A stretch of 64,000 bases of DNA from CAWHYG01 sp963833505. GTDB taxonomy: Bacteria; Eisenbacteria; RBG-16-71-46; CAIMUX01. The DNA is taken from positions 372,001 through 436,000 of the forward strand of contig CAWHYG010000007.1 in the NCBI GenBank assembly GCA_963833505.1. Direction: 5' to 3'. The number at the start of each line of letters is the position of its first letter. Position 1 is the first letter of the stretch. The notes under the pieces were generated by a model, which saw only the letters and a program-made list of their open reading frames with translations, was not told the origin of the DNA and did not search any database. Below, piece after piece: positions 26,755-35,070 of this stretch. The position numbers and the translations under genes are program-made.

Positions 26755-27327
26755 TCACCCGAAGAGATAGAGGTTGATGCCGGCCTGGAGCGCGGCGAAC
26801 TTGCGCGCGCTGCCGCCCGCGAGCTGAACGGCGTTCAGGCGCCCGCTCAGGTCGATTGAGAGCCCGGCCCGGGAGCGGAATTCGATCCCGAGGCCCGCGT
26901 TGTATCCGGGACGCAGCTGGTCGGGCGTGTCCGGCAGGATTAGCCGGTAGGCGCCTGCGCCGCCGGTCAGGTACGGCCTCACTCCCGGGCGCCGGGGAGC
27001 GCCCAGCACGAGATTGCCTCCATAGAAGACCTGCGTGCCGCCGGCGATGGTCTGGGGACGGCCGTGGACGTGGAACGTGACGTCCCCTTCCCGAAAGGAG
27101 CCGTAGAAGGCCTCGAACGCGAGCAGGGGGAAGCCAAGCCGGGCCTTGATTCCGTAGAGAGGGCCGGGGCCCAGATCCTGCTGCGCGACCGGAACGCCGT
27201 GAACCCCGTAGACGCCCAAGAGGAGCTGGCCTGTATGCGGCCCTCCGTGCGCCGCCTGGGATGCGTCCGGCGTGAAGCTGAGCAGCGCGGCGGGCGCGAC
27301 GAGGATCAGGGCCGCCAGCAACGGCAT
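26755..27327 (-). CDS. Small outer-membrane beta-barrel protein
   Basis: ATG 27327 is chosen because it starts a signal peptide (MPLLAALILVAPAALLSF ... SQAAHG); the frame stays open 219 bases further upstream with Arg/Pro-rich sequence of no value. The 190-residue product has alternating hydrophobic strands with Gly/Tyr turns (GGTQVFYGGNLVLGA, RPYLTGGAGAYRL, NAGLGIEFRSRAGLSIDLSG) and ends INLYLFG, typical of eight-stranded OMP barrels. Pairs with the lipoprotein downstream. Confidence 0.7.
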   Translation of the reverse strand: MPLLAALILVAPAALLSFTPDASQAAHGGPHTGQLLLGVYGVHGVPVAQQDLGPGPLYGIKARLGFPLLAFEAFYGSFREGDVTFHVHGRPQTIAGGTQVFYGGNLVLGAPRRPGVRPYLTGGAGAYRLILPDTPDQLRPGYNAGLGIEFRSRAGLSIDLSGRLNAVQLAGGSARKFAALQAGINLYLFG

Positions 27328-27605
27328 TGCGGCCCGGCCGGCGCCGCGATGGGTGGATCGCCTTGGTCTGCTCAAGATTCGGTCACTCCGGAGATGGGGC
27401 TCTGATTGCCGCGACCGCACGGCGTGCGGGTCGCCCCCCGGCTCTCGGAGACCCCTCCGGTCTTCGAGATCGGGCGCGAACGGCATGCTAGAGCCGGAGC
27501 GACGGCCGGCGCAAGGCCGCGGGTTCGATTTCTTCACCAGCCGCAAGTCGCCAAGAACACGGCTTGACCTCGCCGTCCGTTGACCGATAGGATCTGTGCT
27601 GCACT

Positions 27606-27678
27606 GGGGCTGTAGCTCAGTTGGGAGAGCGCATGACTGGCAGTCATGAGGTCGCCAGTTCGATCCTGGTCAGCTCCA
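27606..27678 (+). tRNA. tRNA-Ala (anticodon GGC)
   Basis: Acceptor GGGGCTG/CAGCTCC (one G-T pair), D arm GCTCAGTTGGGAGAGC, anticodon stem CATGA/TCATG with loop CTGGCAG (anticodon GGC), T arm GCCAGTTCGATCCTGGT, discriminator A, no encoded CCA. Confidence 0.95.
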
Positions 27679-27689
27679 CATTGCGAATC

Positions 27690-27722
27690 AAGGGGTTAGG
27701 CGAGCGGGCCTGACCCCTTTTT
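27690..27722 (+). terminator. Rho-independent terminator after tRNA-Ala
   Basis: AAGGGGTTAGGC (27690-27701) pairs with GCCTGACCCCTT (27708-27719; one G-T pair) around a six-base loop, giving 12 pairs ending in a run of five T. Eleven bases after the tRNA. Confidence 0.9.
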
Positions 27723-28021
27723 CCGTTGGGGTAACAGCTGGGGTAACGTTTCGCGCGGGTGATCCGGCGCGGCCGTTGCTGGGGGTGTCGAACACTCCTC
27801 GGGCTCGGCCGGGGGCACCACGGTGCTGATTCGGGCAATTCGTGAGTTGGCAAGTCCAGCGCCGGTGCCGCAGGCGCGGCGCATTGCTTTTCGAAGTGAC
27901 AGGTGACCCATAACAACTGCATCCATCGGCCCGGTGTCGCTGTGCGGCGGGATGCAGCTGTTCCAGAATCCGGGCCAGGCGAACGTCCACACGGCATTCG
28001 TGGCGAGCCCGCCGAAGCTGT
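27723..28021. other. 299-bp gap without a supported gene
   Basis: Between the tRNA-Ala terminator and the stop of regulator A. The only structure seen is GGGGTAAC twice, 14 bases apart (about 27728 and 27742). Reading frames here are Arg/Pro-rich and lack family similarity. Confidence 0.5.
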
Positions 28022-29785
28022 CTATTTCGGCGCCTTCGGATTCGGAATCCCCTCGAGCCGCACCCCGAGCTTCTCAATCCGGCGCAGAAGCGTATTCCGC
28101 TGGATTCCCAGGAGGCGCGCGGTCTTGGAGCGATTCCCGTGCGTCCTGATCAGCGTTTCGACAATGGCGTCGCGCTCGATCTCGGCCATCGTGCGGATCG
28201 CCCGCATGGAGGAGGGCCTATCCGAAGCCGGTTCCGCCGAGTCCGAGAGGCGGCTCGATCCGCCTTCAACCCACGCATCCCACGCGGCCAGAAGGTCACG
28301 CACGACCTTGCCATCGACCGCACGGCCCTCGACCCGCGCCACCGCGCGTTCAATCAGCCATTCCAGCTGATCGACATTGCCGGGCCAGGAATGGCGCTGG
28401 AGCAGATCCACGGCCTCGGCCGTCAACCCAGGGCGGGCTTTGGCCCCGGTGAGCGCGGCGTGTTTGCGCAGCAGGTGATCCGCCAGGACCGGCAGGTCCT
28501 CCGGACGCTCCCGGAGCGGCGGAATCGCGATCTCCATGGTGTTGAGCAGGTAGAACAGTTCCCGGTTCAGCCGGCCGGCTCCCATCTCGGTTCGCGCGTC
28601 GCGGCTGGTCGCGGAGATGATCTGGGTGTCGAAGTGAACCGCCTCGCGGCTGCGCACCGGCCGGACCCTTCCTTCCTGAAGGCAGTCCAGCAGCTTCTCC
28701 TGGGCTCGCGGGTTCAACGCCGTGATCTCGTTGAGAAACAGGATTCCGCGGTCAGCGGCCCGGAGCAGCCCCGGTCTCCCGGCGAGCGGGCCGCCCGACC
28801 CGCCTCGAGCGTGGCCGAAGAGCTGGACTTCGAGTTGCGCCCGAGGGGCAAGGGCGCAGTCGCAGGTCAGGAACGGCCGGAGGGAGCGAGGGCCGGACGC
28901 GTGGATCGCACGGGCAATCTGTTCGGCGCCGGTTCCAGGTTCGCCGATGAGGAGCACGGGCGTTTCGATCTGCGCCGCCAGGGCGATATTGGCCTTGAGC
29001 GTGTCCCAGGCCCGGCTGCGGGTGGGCAGATCCCAGAACCGCTCCTGGACCTGGAGCCTGAGGGTGAGGTTCTGATGGGCGATCCTGAGCTCGCTGTGCA
29101 AGCGGGCATTGCGCAGCGCCACGGCCGCGATGTCCGCGAAGGCCCGCAGGAAACGTTCCGCGCCGGAGACGAACGCATGGGCCGCTCCGGGGGAGTCGAG
29201 GTAGAGGACGCCCTGGAACTCCTCTTCCACCGCGAGGCGGATGCACATGACGGAGCGGATCTCCTTCAGCCGCACGCTGGCGGCATCATCGAGCCTCGGG
29301 TCGGAGGCCGCGTCAGGGGTGAAGAAGAGTCCCGCGGTCCGGGCTTCCTGCAGGATGGTCCGGCTGACCCGCTCCAGATGTTCCAGCTCCTCGCCTTCGA
29401 TATCGACGGCCAGGACCGGAACCAGCGGGCTGTCCAGCCCGTGACCGAGGAAAAGGATCCCGCGCTCCGCTCCCAGCGTCTGTACCGCGCTGTGAAGGAT
29501 CCGTTTGATCAGCTCCTGGAAGTTCATCTCCGCGGCCATGGAGCACGCGAGCTGCTGAAGGGCGTCGAAGGAGCGGTCGGACGACCAGGCGCTGGCGCGC
29601 GCCTCAACCGAGGCGAAGTCGTTTGCCGGCGGCGACGGGGCCGAGGCGCTTTCTTCCCCTTCGTCGAGGTATCGAAGGATCCGACGGGCTCGCTCCACCG
29701 TCCGGATCGGTTCCAAAGGTCGTTCCGGCGGCGAGGAAGCGGTCCGGCGCGGGGCAGCGCCCGGCTTCTCCGCCTTGTTCTTCAT
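28022..29785 (-). CDS. Regulator A: GAF, degenerate sigma-54 AAA+ domain, Fis-type helix-turn-helix
   Basis: ATG 29785 follows AAGGGGGGACAGGC; the upstream extension of the frame is rejected. 587 residues: GAF-like sensor about 75-235, AAA+ about 255-490, Fis-type HTH at the end (HGNRSKTARLLGIQRNTLLRRI). The domain order is that of NorR/FhlA-like activators, but the key motifs are lost. Walker A is GEPGTGAE (Lys replaced by Ala, about 277), the GAFTGA loop reads GGSGGP, Walker B is GILFLNEI (Asp to Asn, about 345), and the second Arg finger of FRxDLYxR is Leu (NRELFYLLN). It should therefore neither hydrolyse ATP nor contact sigma-54, while the sensor and DNA-binding parts look sound. Compare the intact regulator B at 54944. 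Confidence 0.9.
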   Translation of the reverse strand: MKNKAEKPGAAPRRTASSPPERPLEPIRTVERARRILRYLDEGEESASAPSPPANDFASVEARASAWSSDRSFDALQQLACSMAAEMNFQELIKRILHSAVQTLGAERGILFLGHGLDSPLVPVLAVDIEGEELEHLERVSRTILQEARTAGLFFTPDAASDPRLDDAASVRLKEIRSVMCIRLAVEEEFQGVLYLDSPGAAHAFVSGAERFLRAFADIAAVALRNARLHSELRIAHQNLTLRLQVQERFWDLPTRSRAWDTLKANIALAAQIETPVLLIGEPGTGAEQIARAIHASGPRSLRPFLTCDCALAPRAQLEVQLFGHARGGSGGPLAGRPGLLRAADRGILFLNEITALNPRAQEKLLDCLQEGRVRPVRSREAVHFDTQIISATSRDARTEMGAGRLNRELFYLLNTMEIAIPPLRERPEDLPVLADHLLRKHAALTGAKARPGLTAEAVDLLQRHSWPGNVDQLEWLIERAVARVEGRAVDGKVVRDLLAAWDAWVEGGSSRLSDSAEPASDRPSSMRAIRTMAEIERDAIVETLIRTHGNRSKTARLLGIQRNTLLRRIEKLGVRLEGIPNPKAPK

Positions 29786-29853
29786 GCCTGTCCCCCCTTG
29801 GCCCAGGTTCCTCAGTCCAATGTTACGCCGAATCGGGCCGGTGGAAAATCGAA

Positions 29854-29887
29854 GGTTCTGGCGCGGATTGTGTTGGAAACGGGTTCC
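29854..29887. repeat. Extra copy of the presumed IS end, in direct orientation
   Basis: GGTTCTGGCGCGGATTGTGTTGG at 29854 repeats GGTTCTGGCGCGGATTTTGTTGG at 30020 with one mismatch; both continue into similar GGAAACGGGTT/GGAAAGGGGTT. The 166-bp spacing places it inside the leader of regulator A. Confidence 0.8.
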
Positions 29888-30019
29888 GGTTCGTGCCGCA
29901 CTGCAGAAGTCGAGCCGCGTCAGAATCGTGAAAGCGGGAAGCGACATCGAAGGTGCGGACCGAAGAGGACAGTGCGGGAACCCGGAACTTGCGCATGACC
30001 GCATGGGACAGTCGGTGTA

Positions 30020-31563
30020 GGTTCTGGCGCGGATTTTGTTGGGAAAGGGGTTTCAGCAATCGCGTCACCAGTCGGGAACCAGCGCGGTTATAGGTAGAAC
30101 CACGGAACGCGGCTCCAGGCACAAGCTGGCCGGCCAGCCTCCTGTGCTTCGTCTGGGATAGATCAAGGCGGTCACGGGCAGACACGGGTCTCTATCGCTG
30201 ACGTAGCCGATCACGCTTCGTGCCCGACTCAGAACGCGAAGACCGCTCGATTCTCCGTCTGGTTGTTTTCGAGCGCGGCCGTCTTGATGCGCCGCCAGTA
30301 GTAACCCCACCAGCAACCCGGCAGCTCGCTCCTCCGAGGGAAAAGCCGGCGGGCAAAGACATCGCGCCAGTCCAGACGTCGGGGCAGGATCCCCGCCCGC
30401 ATCGCTGCGGTCACCCCGGGGTTCCTCTCCCGCTGCCACTTGATCGCGTTCCGCCAGACCAGGAAGATGGCGGCCCGCTCGACTCCCCCCTGCCGCCGCT
30501 TGTCGAAGGCGATGGTCTCCCGACGATGGCCGGCCTGGCAGTGGCGGAGCAGGAGATCGGCGAGATTCACGGGAAAGAGGGCATTGGCCCGGGTGCGAGG
30601 TTCCGTCGAAGGAGTCCGGAAGTGCCGGAGCGGAGGAGTTCCGGGCCTCCGCCGCAGGCGACGGATGGCCCGCGGGTAGGCCGGATGCTCGTCGCTGTGC
30701 AGCTCGATGGCCGTAGTCGTGTCTCGCGCCAGGCGGAGCACGGTCTGGATCAGCTCGCGGACTCCGTTCTCCACGGCCTTGGGATCGGGCCGGCCCAGGG
30801 CGGCCTCGAGCTCGGAGCGGCGCGCCTTCTGCGGGGCGGTCATCGCGCCCTTCCGGCGCAAGTGGCTGTCGGTGAAGTGATAGAGGAACCAGCTGTCGCG
30901 GCCGGCAGCGAGGTTGAGGTGATAGGGGAAGAACTGGGAGTGCTCGAAGGTCTCGAAGCCATCGAAAGCGATGGACTCGTTCAGGTGATGGTCGGCGAGC
31001 ATCTGGCGATGGAAGAGGAGACAGAGGCGACCGGCGCGGGTGAGATGCCGGGCGACGGTGGAGTGGGAGACGTCGAGGGATCGGGCAATCTGGCGGACGC
31101 CGCCACCGGCGACGGAGAGCCGGGTGATGAGGGCAAAGAGGTCCCATCGATGGAGCCAGTAGGTGGCGGCGAAGGTACGGGCGGTGAAAGTGCGGCGGCA
31201 GGCCTGGCACTGGAAGCGAGGGATGGGGCGGGACCAGGCGGGGGACTTGTAGAAACCCCAATGGAAGTACTGCCAGTCGCGGTGAGGCCGATAGAAGCGG
31301 CAGCGTCGATTGGGGCAATGGGACGGGCGGAAGCGACCGGCCGGCATGCGGATGACGGGGCCGGGAGCTCCACGGCCCCGGGGCTTCGGAGCTTCCTCTG
31401 TTCGCGGCAGATTACCAGCCCGGCCGGCTGGGCTATGAAGACGTCGAAGGGGCGACACGGGGGTGAGTCGTGCCAGAGCCATGCCGTTCCGACGGCCCCG
31501 TCGGCGATTCACGGTCAGGTGTCGGCATGTCCAACGGGACGCGGAAGTTCCGCTCCCAGAACC
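30020..31563 (-). mobile_element. Probable insertion sequence, about 1.5 kb
   Basis: Contains one transposase gene. The left boundary begins GGTTCTGGCGCGGATTTT (30020) and the right boundary, on the other strand, GGTTCTGGGAGCGGAACTT (ending 31563), sharing GGTTCTGG, GCGGA and TT: an imperfect terminal inverted repeat. No flanking target duplication is visible, so it may be old or the ends slightly misplaced. It lies between regulator A and kinase A, ending 25 bases before the kinase GTG. Confidence 0.55.
30229..31347 (-). CDS. DDE-type transposase with N-terminal zinc ribbon
   Basis: The N-terminus CPNRRCRFY ... FQCQACRRTFTARTF is a CxxxxC/CxxC zinc ribbon as in IS1/IS1595-like transposases, followed by an HTH (RQIARSLDVSHSTVARHL). 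Possible catalytic triad: Asp in IAFDGFETF, Asp in LHSDEHPAYPRA, Glu in RQGGVERAAIF. The end, ALENNQTENRAVFAF, is unlike well-known families and the exact IS family is not recognised. ATG 31347 gives 372 residues; an ATG at 31482 in frame would add 45. Located in the candidate IS and oriented opposite to kinase A. Confidence 0.8.
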   Translation of the reverse strand: MPAGRFRPSHCPNRRCRFYRPHRDWQYFHWGFYKSPAWSRPIPRFQCQACRRTFTARTFAATYWLHRWDLFALITRLSVAGGGVRQIARSLDVSHSTVARHLTRAGRLCLLFHRQMLADHHLNESIAFDGFETFEHSQFFPYHLNLAAGRDSWFLYHFTDSHLRRKGAMTAPQKARRSELEAALGRPDPKAVENGVRELIQTVLRLARDTTTAIELHSDEHPAYPRAIRRLRRRPGTPPLRHFRTPSTEPRTRANALFPVNLADLLLRHCQAGHRRETIAFDKRRQGGVERAAIFLVWRNAIKWQRERNPGVTAAMRAGILPRRLDWRDVFARRLFPRRSELPGCWWGYYWRRIKTAALENNQTENRAVFAF

Positions 31564-31588
31564 CACAGAAATCGCGCCATAATCGGGG

Positions 31589-34500
31589 GTGTACCGTCTT
31601 GCCGGGGAGAACACATTGTCGCAACCGTCCCACCGCCGGTATACACCGGTTGCTTCCCTGACCCGCCGTGCCGACCGGCACACCGCTCGCGTGCGGGACT
31701 CCGTGACCGGGCGCCTCCTCATCCGCAAGACGGCTCCCATGGGGGAGATGCAGCGGGAGTTGCACTGCTTGCTGGCGCTGCCTGCCGGCGTCGGCCCCGA
31801 GGTCCTCGACATCGCGTGGGACGGCCGGTCCCTCCTGGAGGCCTGTCTCTCCGAGGCACCCGGGGAAGACCTCGGGACGGCGGCGGGCACCACGGGCCCC
31901 GAGCACGTTCCGAGGATCGCCCGGGCCGTCTGCCAGGCGCTGATCCACGTTCACCGGGCCGGCTGGGTTCATTCCGATGTGAAACCCGAGAACATCCAGG
32001 TTTTCCGCCGCGCTCCGAAGGCGGCCTCGGGCGCCGCCGAGATCTCGATCCGGCTCCTGGATTTCGGATTCGCCTTCGATCGCTTCAGCGCCAGCGGCGA
32101 ACGGCCGGCCGGCGGCACGCCTCCCTACTGGGCGCCGGAGCTTCAAGAGGGCTGGATCATCGATGGGAGGACCGACCTGTACTCGCTCGGCGTCACTTTG
32201 CGGCGTCTCCATCCCGGACTGGTGGAGGATTCCCGGTGGCAGCCGATCCTGGAAAGGCTGGGTCAAGAGAGCCCCGCCAGAAGATTCCCCGACGCAGTGG
32301 CCTTGCGCGATGAGCTTGAGGCGGTCTTCGGTCTGGAACCGGCCCCGGACCGGTTCGCCTCCGTCTGGAGTGGTCCGATGCAGGGAAGAGGCGATGTCCT
32401 GGATCAGCTCAGGACGAGGATCTGCGCCGGCCCCAAAGCCCGTTGCCTCGTTCACGCCCGTCCTGGGACGGGGCTGAGCCGCTTCCTGCGCGAGACCGTG
32501 CTCGCGGTGGCCGCTGCGGGCGGGCCGCCCTTGCACCTGATCGACCTATCCGGGGTGGAGGAACCGGCGGAGTGGGCCGGGGCCATGGACCTCCTCGGTC
32601 GCCTGCGCCGGGCCCGAGGAGCGATCCTGGTCGGTCTGAGCGACCCGACTCCCGACTGCTGGTGGACGCCGGAGCCTTCGCGTTCCGTGCTCCTCCGGGC
32701 GATCGGGAACGACGCCTGGGAGAAGCTCTTCCTTGCGCCGCTGGGGGCAGGGTCCTTCTGCGATGCTGCGACCAGTTCCACCGGATCCTCGGATCCTCGA
32801 ATCGCGAGCTTCGCCCATTCCATGGCCCGGGAAACCGACTGCGACTTCAAGTGCGCGGCCGGCGCGTTCCGGGAGCTCCTGCAGCGGCGGGGCCATGAAG
32901 TCGGACTCGCCTGGAGGATTGACGATCCTCCGGGAGAGGAGGCAACCGATCCGATCGTTCCGGCTCGGCCTCCCTTTCCGGCGGATCTGCCGGGGGAGCT
33001 GAAGGACGCGCTTCGTATCTGCGCGCGGGCAGGATTCTCCTTCCCCGAATCGCTCTGCCGGGAGTCGTTGGAGAAGTCCGGCCAGGCGGACCTGATCCCG
33101 CCGCTTCTGGAACGCGCCTGCCTTCTGGCCGCTGGAGGGCGGCTGCAGTTCGTCACCCGGGGGCTGTGGCGCGAGGCTCTGGCGGATTCTCCGCCGGACG
33201 CCACCGCGATCGATGCCTGGTTGAACGAACGGCAGTCGCCGGACGCCGATCGCATCGAGGAGACAATCTTCCTGTCCGAACGGGCCCGGGCGCTGGGCGA
33301 CAGAGGCGGGGAGAGGCGTTTGCTTTCATCGGCGCTGGCGCGAGCGGATCGCGAGCTTCGCGCGCCGGACATCCTGCGGCTCGCCGCCTATCCGCTAGAG
33401 CCGCCGGAGCAGTGGACGATACCGGCCGTGGTCGCCTCGGCCGCGAAGTTGCAGGAGATCGTGGGCCCTCCCTGGAGCGCCGACCGCATCCTCGTCTCCG
33501 TCGCCGTGGCCTTGTTCATGTCGGGAACGAAGACGGGATTGGAGCTGCTGCACCGGGCGGCGCAAAGCCCGGAAGCGGCGACGGCGGTTCGCGCCCGTTT
33601 TTTCCTGGCGGACAGGATCGCGGAGAATGTCAAAGACCCCGGTTTCGACGACCATCTGGAATTCCTGCGGGCCGCGGAAGGCACGCCGGCGGGCATGCAT
33701 CCGGGGACGACGGAGCACCTCGCCGCGCGACGGCGCTGGGTGGCCGGCGAGTACGATCGGGCCAGGGAACTGGGCCGGATCGCGCTCGAGAAACTCCGGG
33801 GGAGCGGTGAGGTCCTGGAGACGATCACCGCCCAGAATCTGGCCTTCTGCCTGTTCTTCGACGCACCGACGGAAGCCGTTTCCGTCGTGGAAGACGCCCT
33901 CCTCGTGGCCCGGGCACCCGATCATCGGGCCCAGCTTCATCGCACCCTCGCCGACTTGTGCCTTCGCCTGGGTCTGTACAACGAGGCCGAGAGGTGGGCT
34001 GATTTGGGGCTGGCGGAGGCCGGCCCCGCGGTTTCTCCCGCGAGGCTCCTGAACCTTCGCAGCAAGCGCGCCGCGGCCCGCGCAGACCTCGACCGGATCG
34101 ATTCCGCCCTGGAAGAGGCGCGGGCCATTCTCAACCTACCGGCCACGCGTTTGAAGGCCGAACTTCGCGTGGACGCGCGCGCGCTGGTGGCCTACTGCCA
34201 CTTGCACCGCGGCCGGGCGCAGGCGGCCATTCGGGAACTGGTCCAGGCCTGCCGGGACGCGGACGATCCCGCGGTCGGGATCAAGTCCACTCCGGTGCGA
34301 AAACTCGTGGATGCATTGCTGGATGCGGAATCCGAGCATCTGCTGGAGGATCTGGTCGGGTTCGTGGAGCCCCTCGTCCCCGGCGTCGACACTCCGGACC
34401 TTCAGTCCACTCCCGCGCGCTACCACGCCCTGCGGATGCAGAACGCGGGCGACCATGATGGGGCCGCGAACCTGCTGCTGTCCCGCAAGTGCACACTGAA

Positions 34501-34831
34501 CCTGAGCCACCGCAGTCTTCTCGCCCGATATGTCCATCAGCTCGCGCTGCTTCGCCTGCGGCAGGCGAAGCGCTCGACTCCGGCGGCCCCCGAGCTGGCG
34601 AGGGAGGCACGGAGCCTTTTCCAGGAGGAGCTGGCCACCTGTCCCGCGGTCGGCCAAGGCTACAATCGCGCCCGGGCGCTCCTGGGTCTGGCCCGGGCCG
34701 AATTCGCCTGTGGAAACCGCGAGGACGCGGCCCTGTCCATCTCCCGCGCGATTTCGACGGCTGAGTCGATCGAGGCGCTCGGGGTGGTGGCCGACTGTCT
34801 GAAGGCCAAGACGGAGTTCCAGTTGATCTGA
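31589..34831 (+). CDS. Kinase A: Ser/Thr-kinase-like domain, degenerate P-loop domain, TPR-like repeats
   Basis: GTG 31589 gives 1,080 residues; the start is uncertain because the presumed IS ends just upstream. Kinase domain about 20-250: Lys in LLIRKTAP, Glu in QRELHCL, catalytic loop HSDVKPEN (HRD with Arg to Ser, Asp and Asn kept), DFG in LLDFGFAF, WAPEL. The Gly-rich loop is missing (SLTRRADRHTARV). About 270-500 resembles the AAA/STAND ATPase of kinase-TPR regulators, but its Walker A reads ARPGTGLSRF with the Lys lost. About 540-1080 are helical TPR-like repeats. No membrane segment. Same architecture as kinase B (57340). Probably works with regulator A, from which the IS separates it. 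Confidence 0.85.
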   Translation: MYRLAGENTLSQPSHRRYTPVASLTRRADRHTARVRDSVTGRLLIRKTAPMGEMQRELHCLLALPAGVGPEVLDIAWDGRSLLEACLSEAPGEDLGTAAGTTGPEHVPRIARAVCQALIHVHRAGWVHSDVKPENIQVFRRAPKAASGAAEISIRLLDFGFAFDRFSASGERPAGGTPPYWAPELQEGWIIDGRTDLYSLGVTLRRLHPGLVEDSRWQPILERLGQESPARRFPDAVALRDELEAVFGLEPAPDRFASVWSGPMQGRGDVLDQLRTRICAGPKARCLVHARPGTGLSRFLRETVLAVAAAGGPPLHLIDLSGVEEPAEWAGAMDLLGRLRRARGAILVGLSDPTPDCWWTPEPSRSVLLRAIGNDAWEKLFLAPLGAGSFCDAATSSTGSSDPRIASFAHSMARETDCDFKCAAGAFRELLQRRGHEVGLAWRIDDPPGEEATDPIVPARPPFPADLPGELKDALRICARAGFSFPESLCRESLEKSGQADLIPPLLERACLLAAGGRLQFVTRGLWREALADSPPDATAIDAWLNERQSPDADRIEETIFLSERARALGDRGGERRLLSSALARADRELRAPDILRLAAYPLEPPEQWTIPAVVASAAKLQEIVGPPWSADRILVSVAVALFMSGTKTGLELLHRAAQSPEAATAVRARFFLADRIAENVKDPGFDDHLEFLRAAEGTPAGMHPGTTEHLAARRRWVAGEYDRARELGRIALEKLRGSGEVLETITAQNLAFCLFFDAPTEAVSVVEDALLVARAPDHRAQLHRTLADLCLRLGLYNEAERWADLGLAEAGPAVSPARLLNLRSKRAAARADLDRIDSALEEARAILNLPATRLKAELRVDARALVAYCHLHRGRAQAAIRELVQACRDADDPAVGIKSTPVRKLVDALLDAESEHLLEDLVGFVEPLVPGVDTPDLQSTPARYHALRMQNAGDHDGAANLLLSRKCTLNLSHRSLLARYVHQLALLRLRQAKRSTPAAPELAREARSLFQEELATCPAVGQGYNRARALLGLARAEFACGNREDAALSISRAISTAESIEALGVVADCLKAKTEFQLI

Positions 34832-34939
34832 TCGAGCGTTTGAAGATCCCCCGCTCCTGTGCGCCGGCGCGGATCCGGTCCAAGCATCCTCGGGTGCGAC
34901 CAATTCTCAGTATAACTCCCTGCCGTGAAGAAACAATCC

Positions 34940-34969
34940 TTGCAACATGACTTGTCGATTGTGTATGCT
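34940..34969 (+). promoter_or_regulatory. Candidate promoter for the beta-helix protein gene
   Basis: TTGCAA at 34940 and TATGCT at 34964, 18-bp spacing, in a distinctly AT-richer stretch about 100 bases before the ATG at 35071. Confidence 0.5.
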
Positions 34970-35070
34970 ATTTTTCAGCAGGTTTGAGGAGACCGCAAAC
35001 CACGACAAGCGGAGACGGGGTCCACCGGGCAGGTCGCTCCGCACCCGGCCGCCTCCGGAAGGAGGGTGAG

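Noticed and set aside
27644..27997. Minus-strand frame ending in ELTRIELATS over tRNA-Ala, suggestive of an integrase end
   Set aside because: That peptide is what the antisense of a tRNA gene encodes. No recombinase motifs (R..HxxR..Y) are present, so no integrated island is claimed.
28139..29998. Plus-strand open frame of about 620 codons opposite regulator A
   Set aside because: Regulator A has clear GAF, AAA+ and HTH similarity; the plus-strand reading is Arg/Gly-rich without motifs.
30024..30042. TGGCGCGGATTTTGTT, resembling a -24/-12 promoter
   Set aside because: The -12 GC is missing and it would read toward antisense of the transposase; the repeat copy at 29854 makes an IS end the better explanation.
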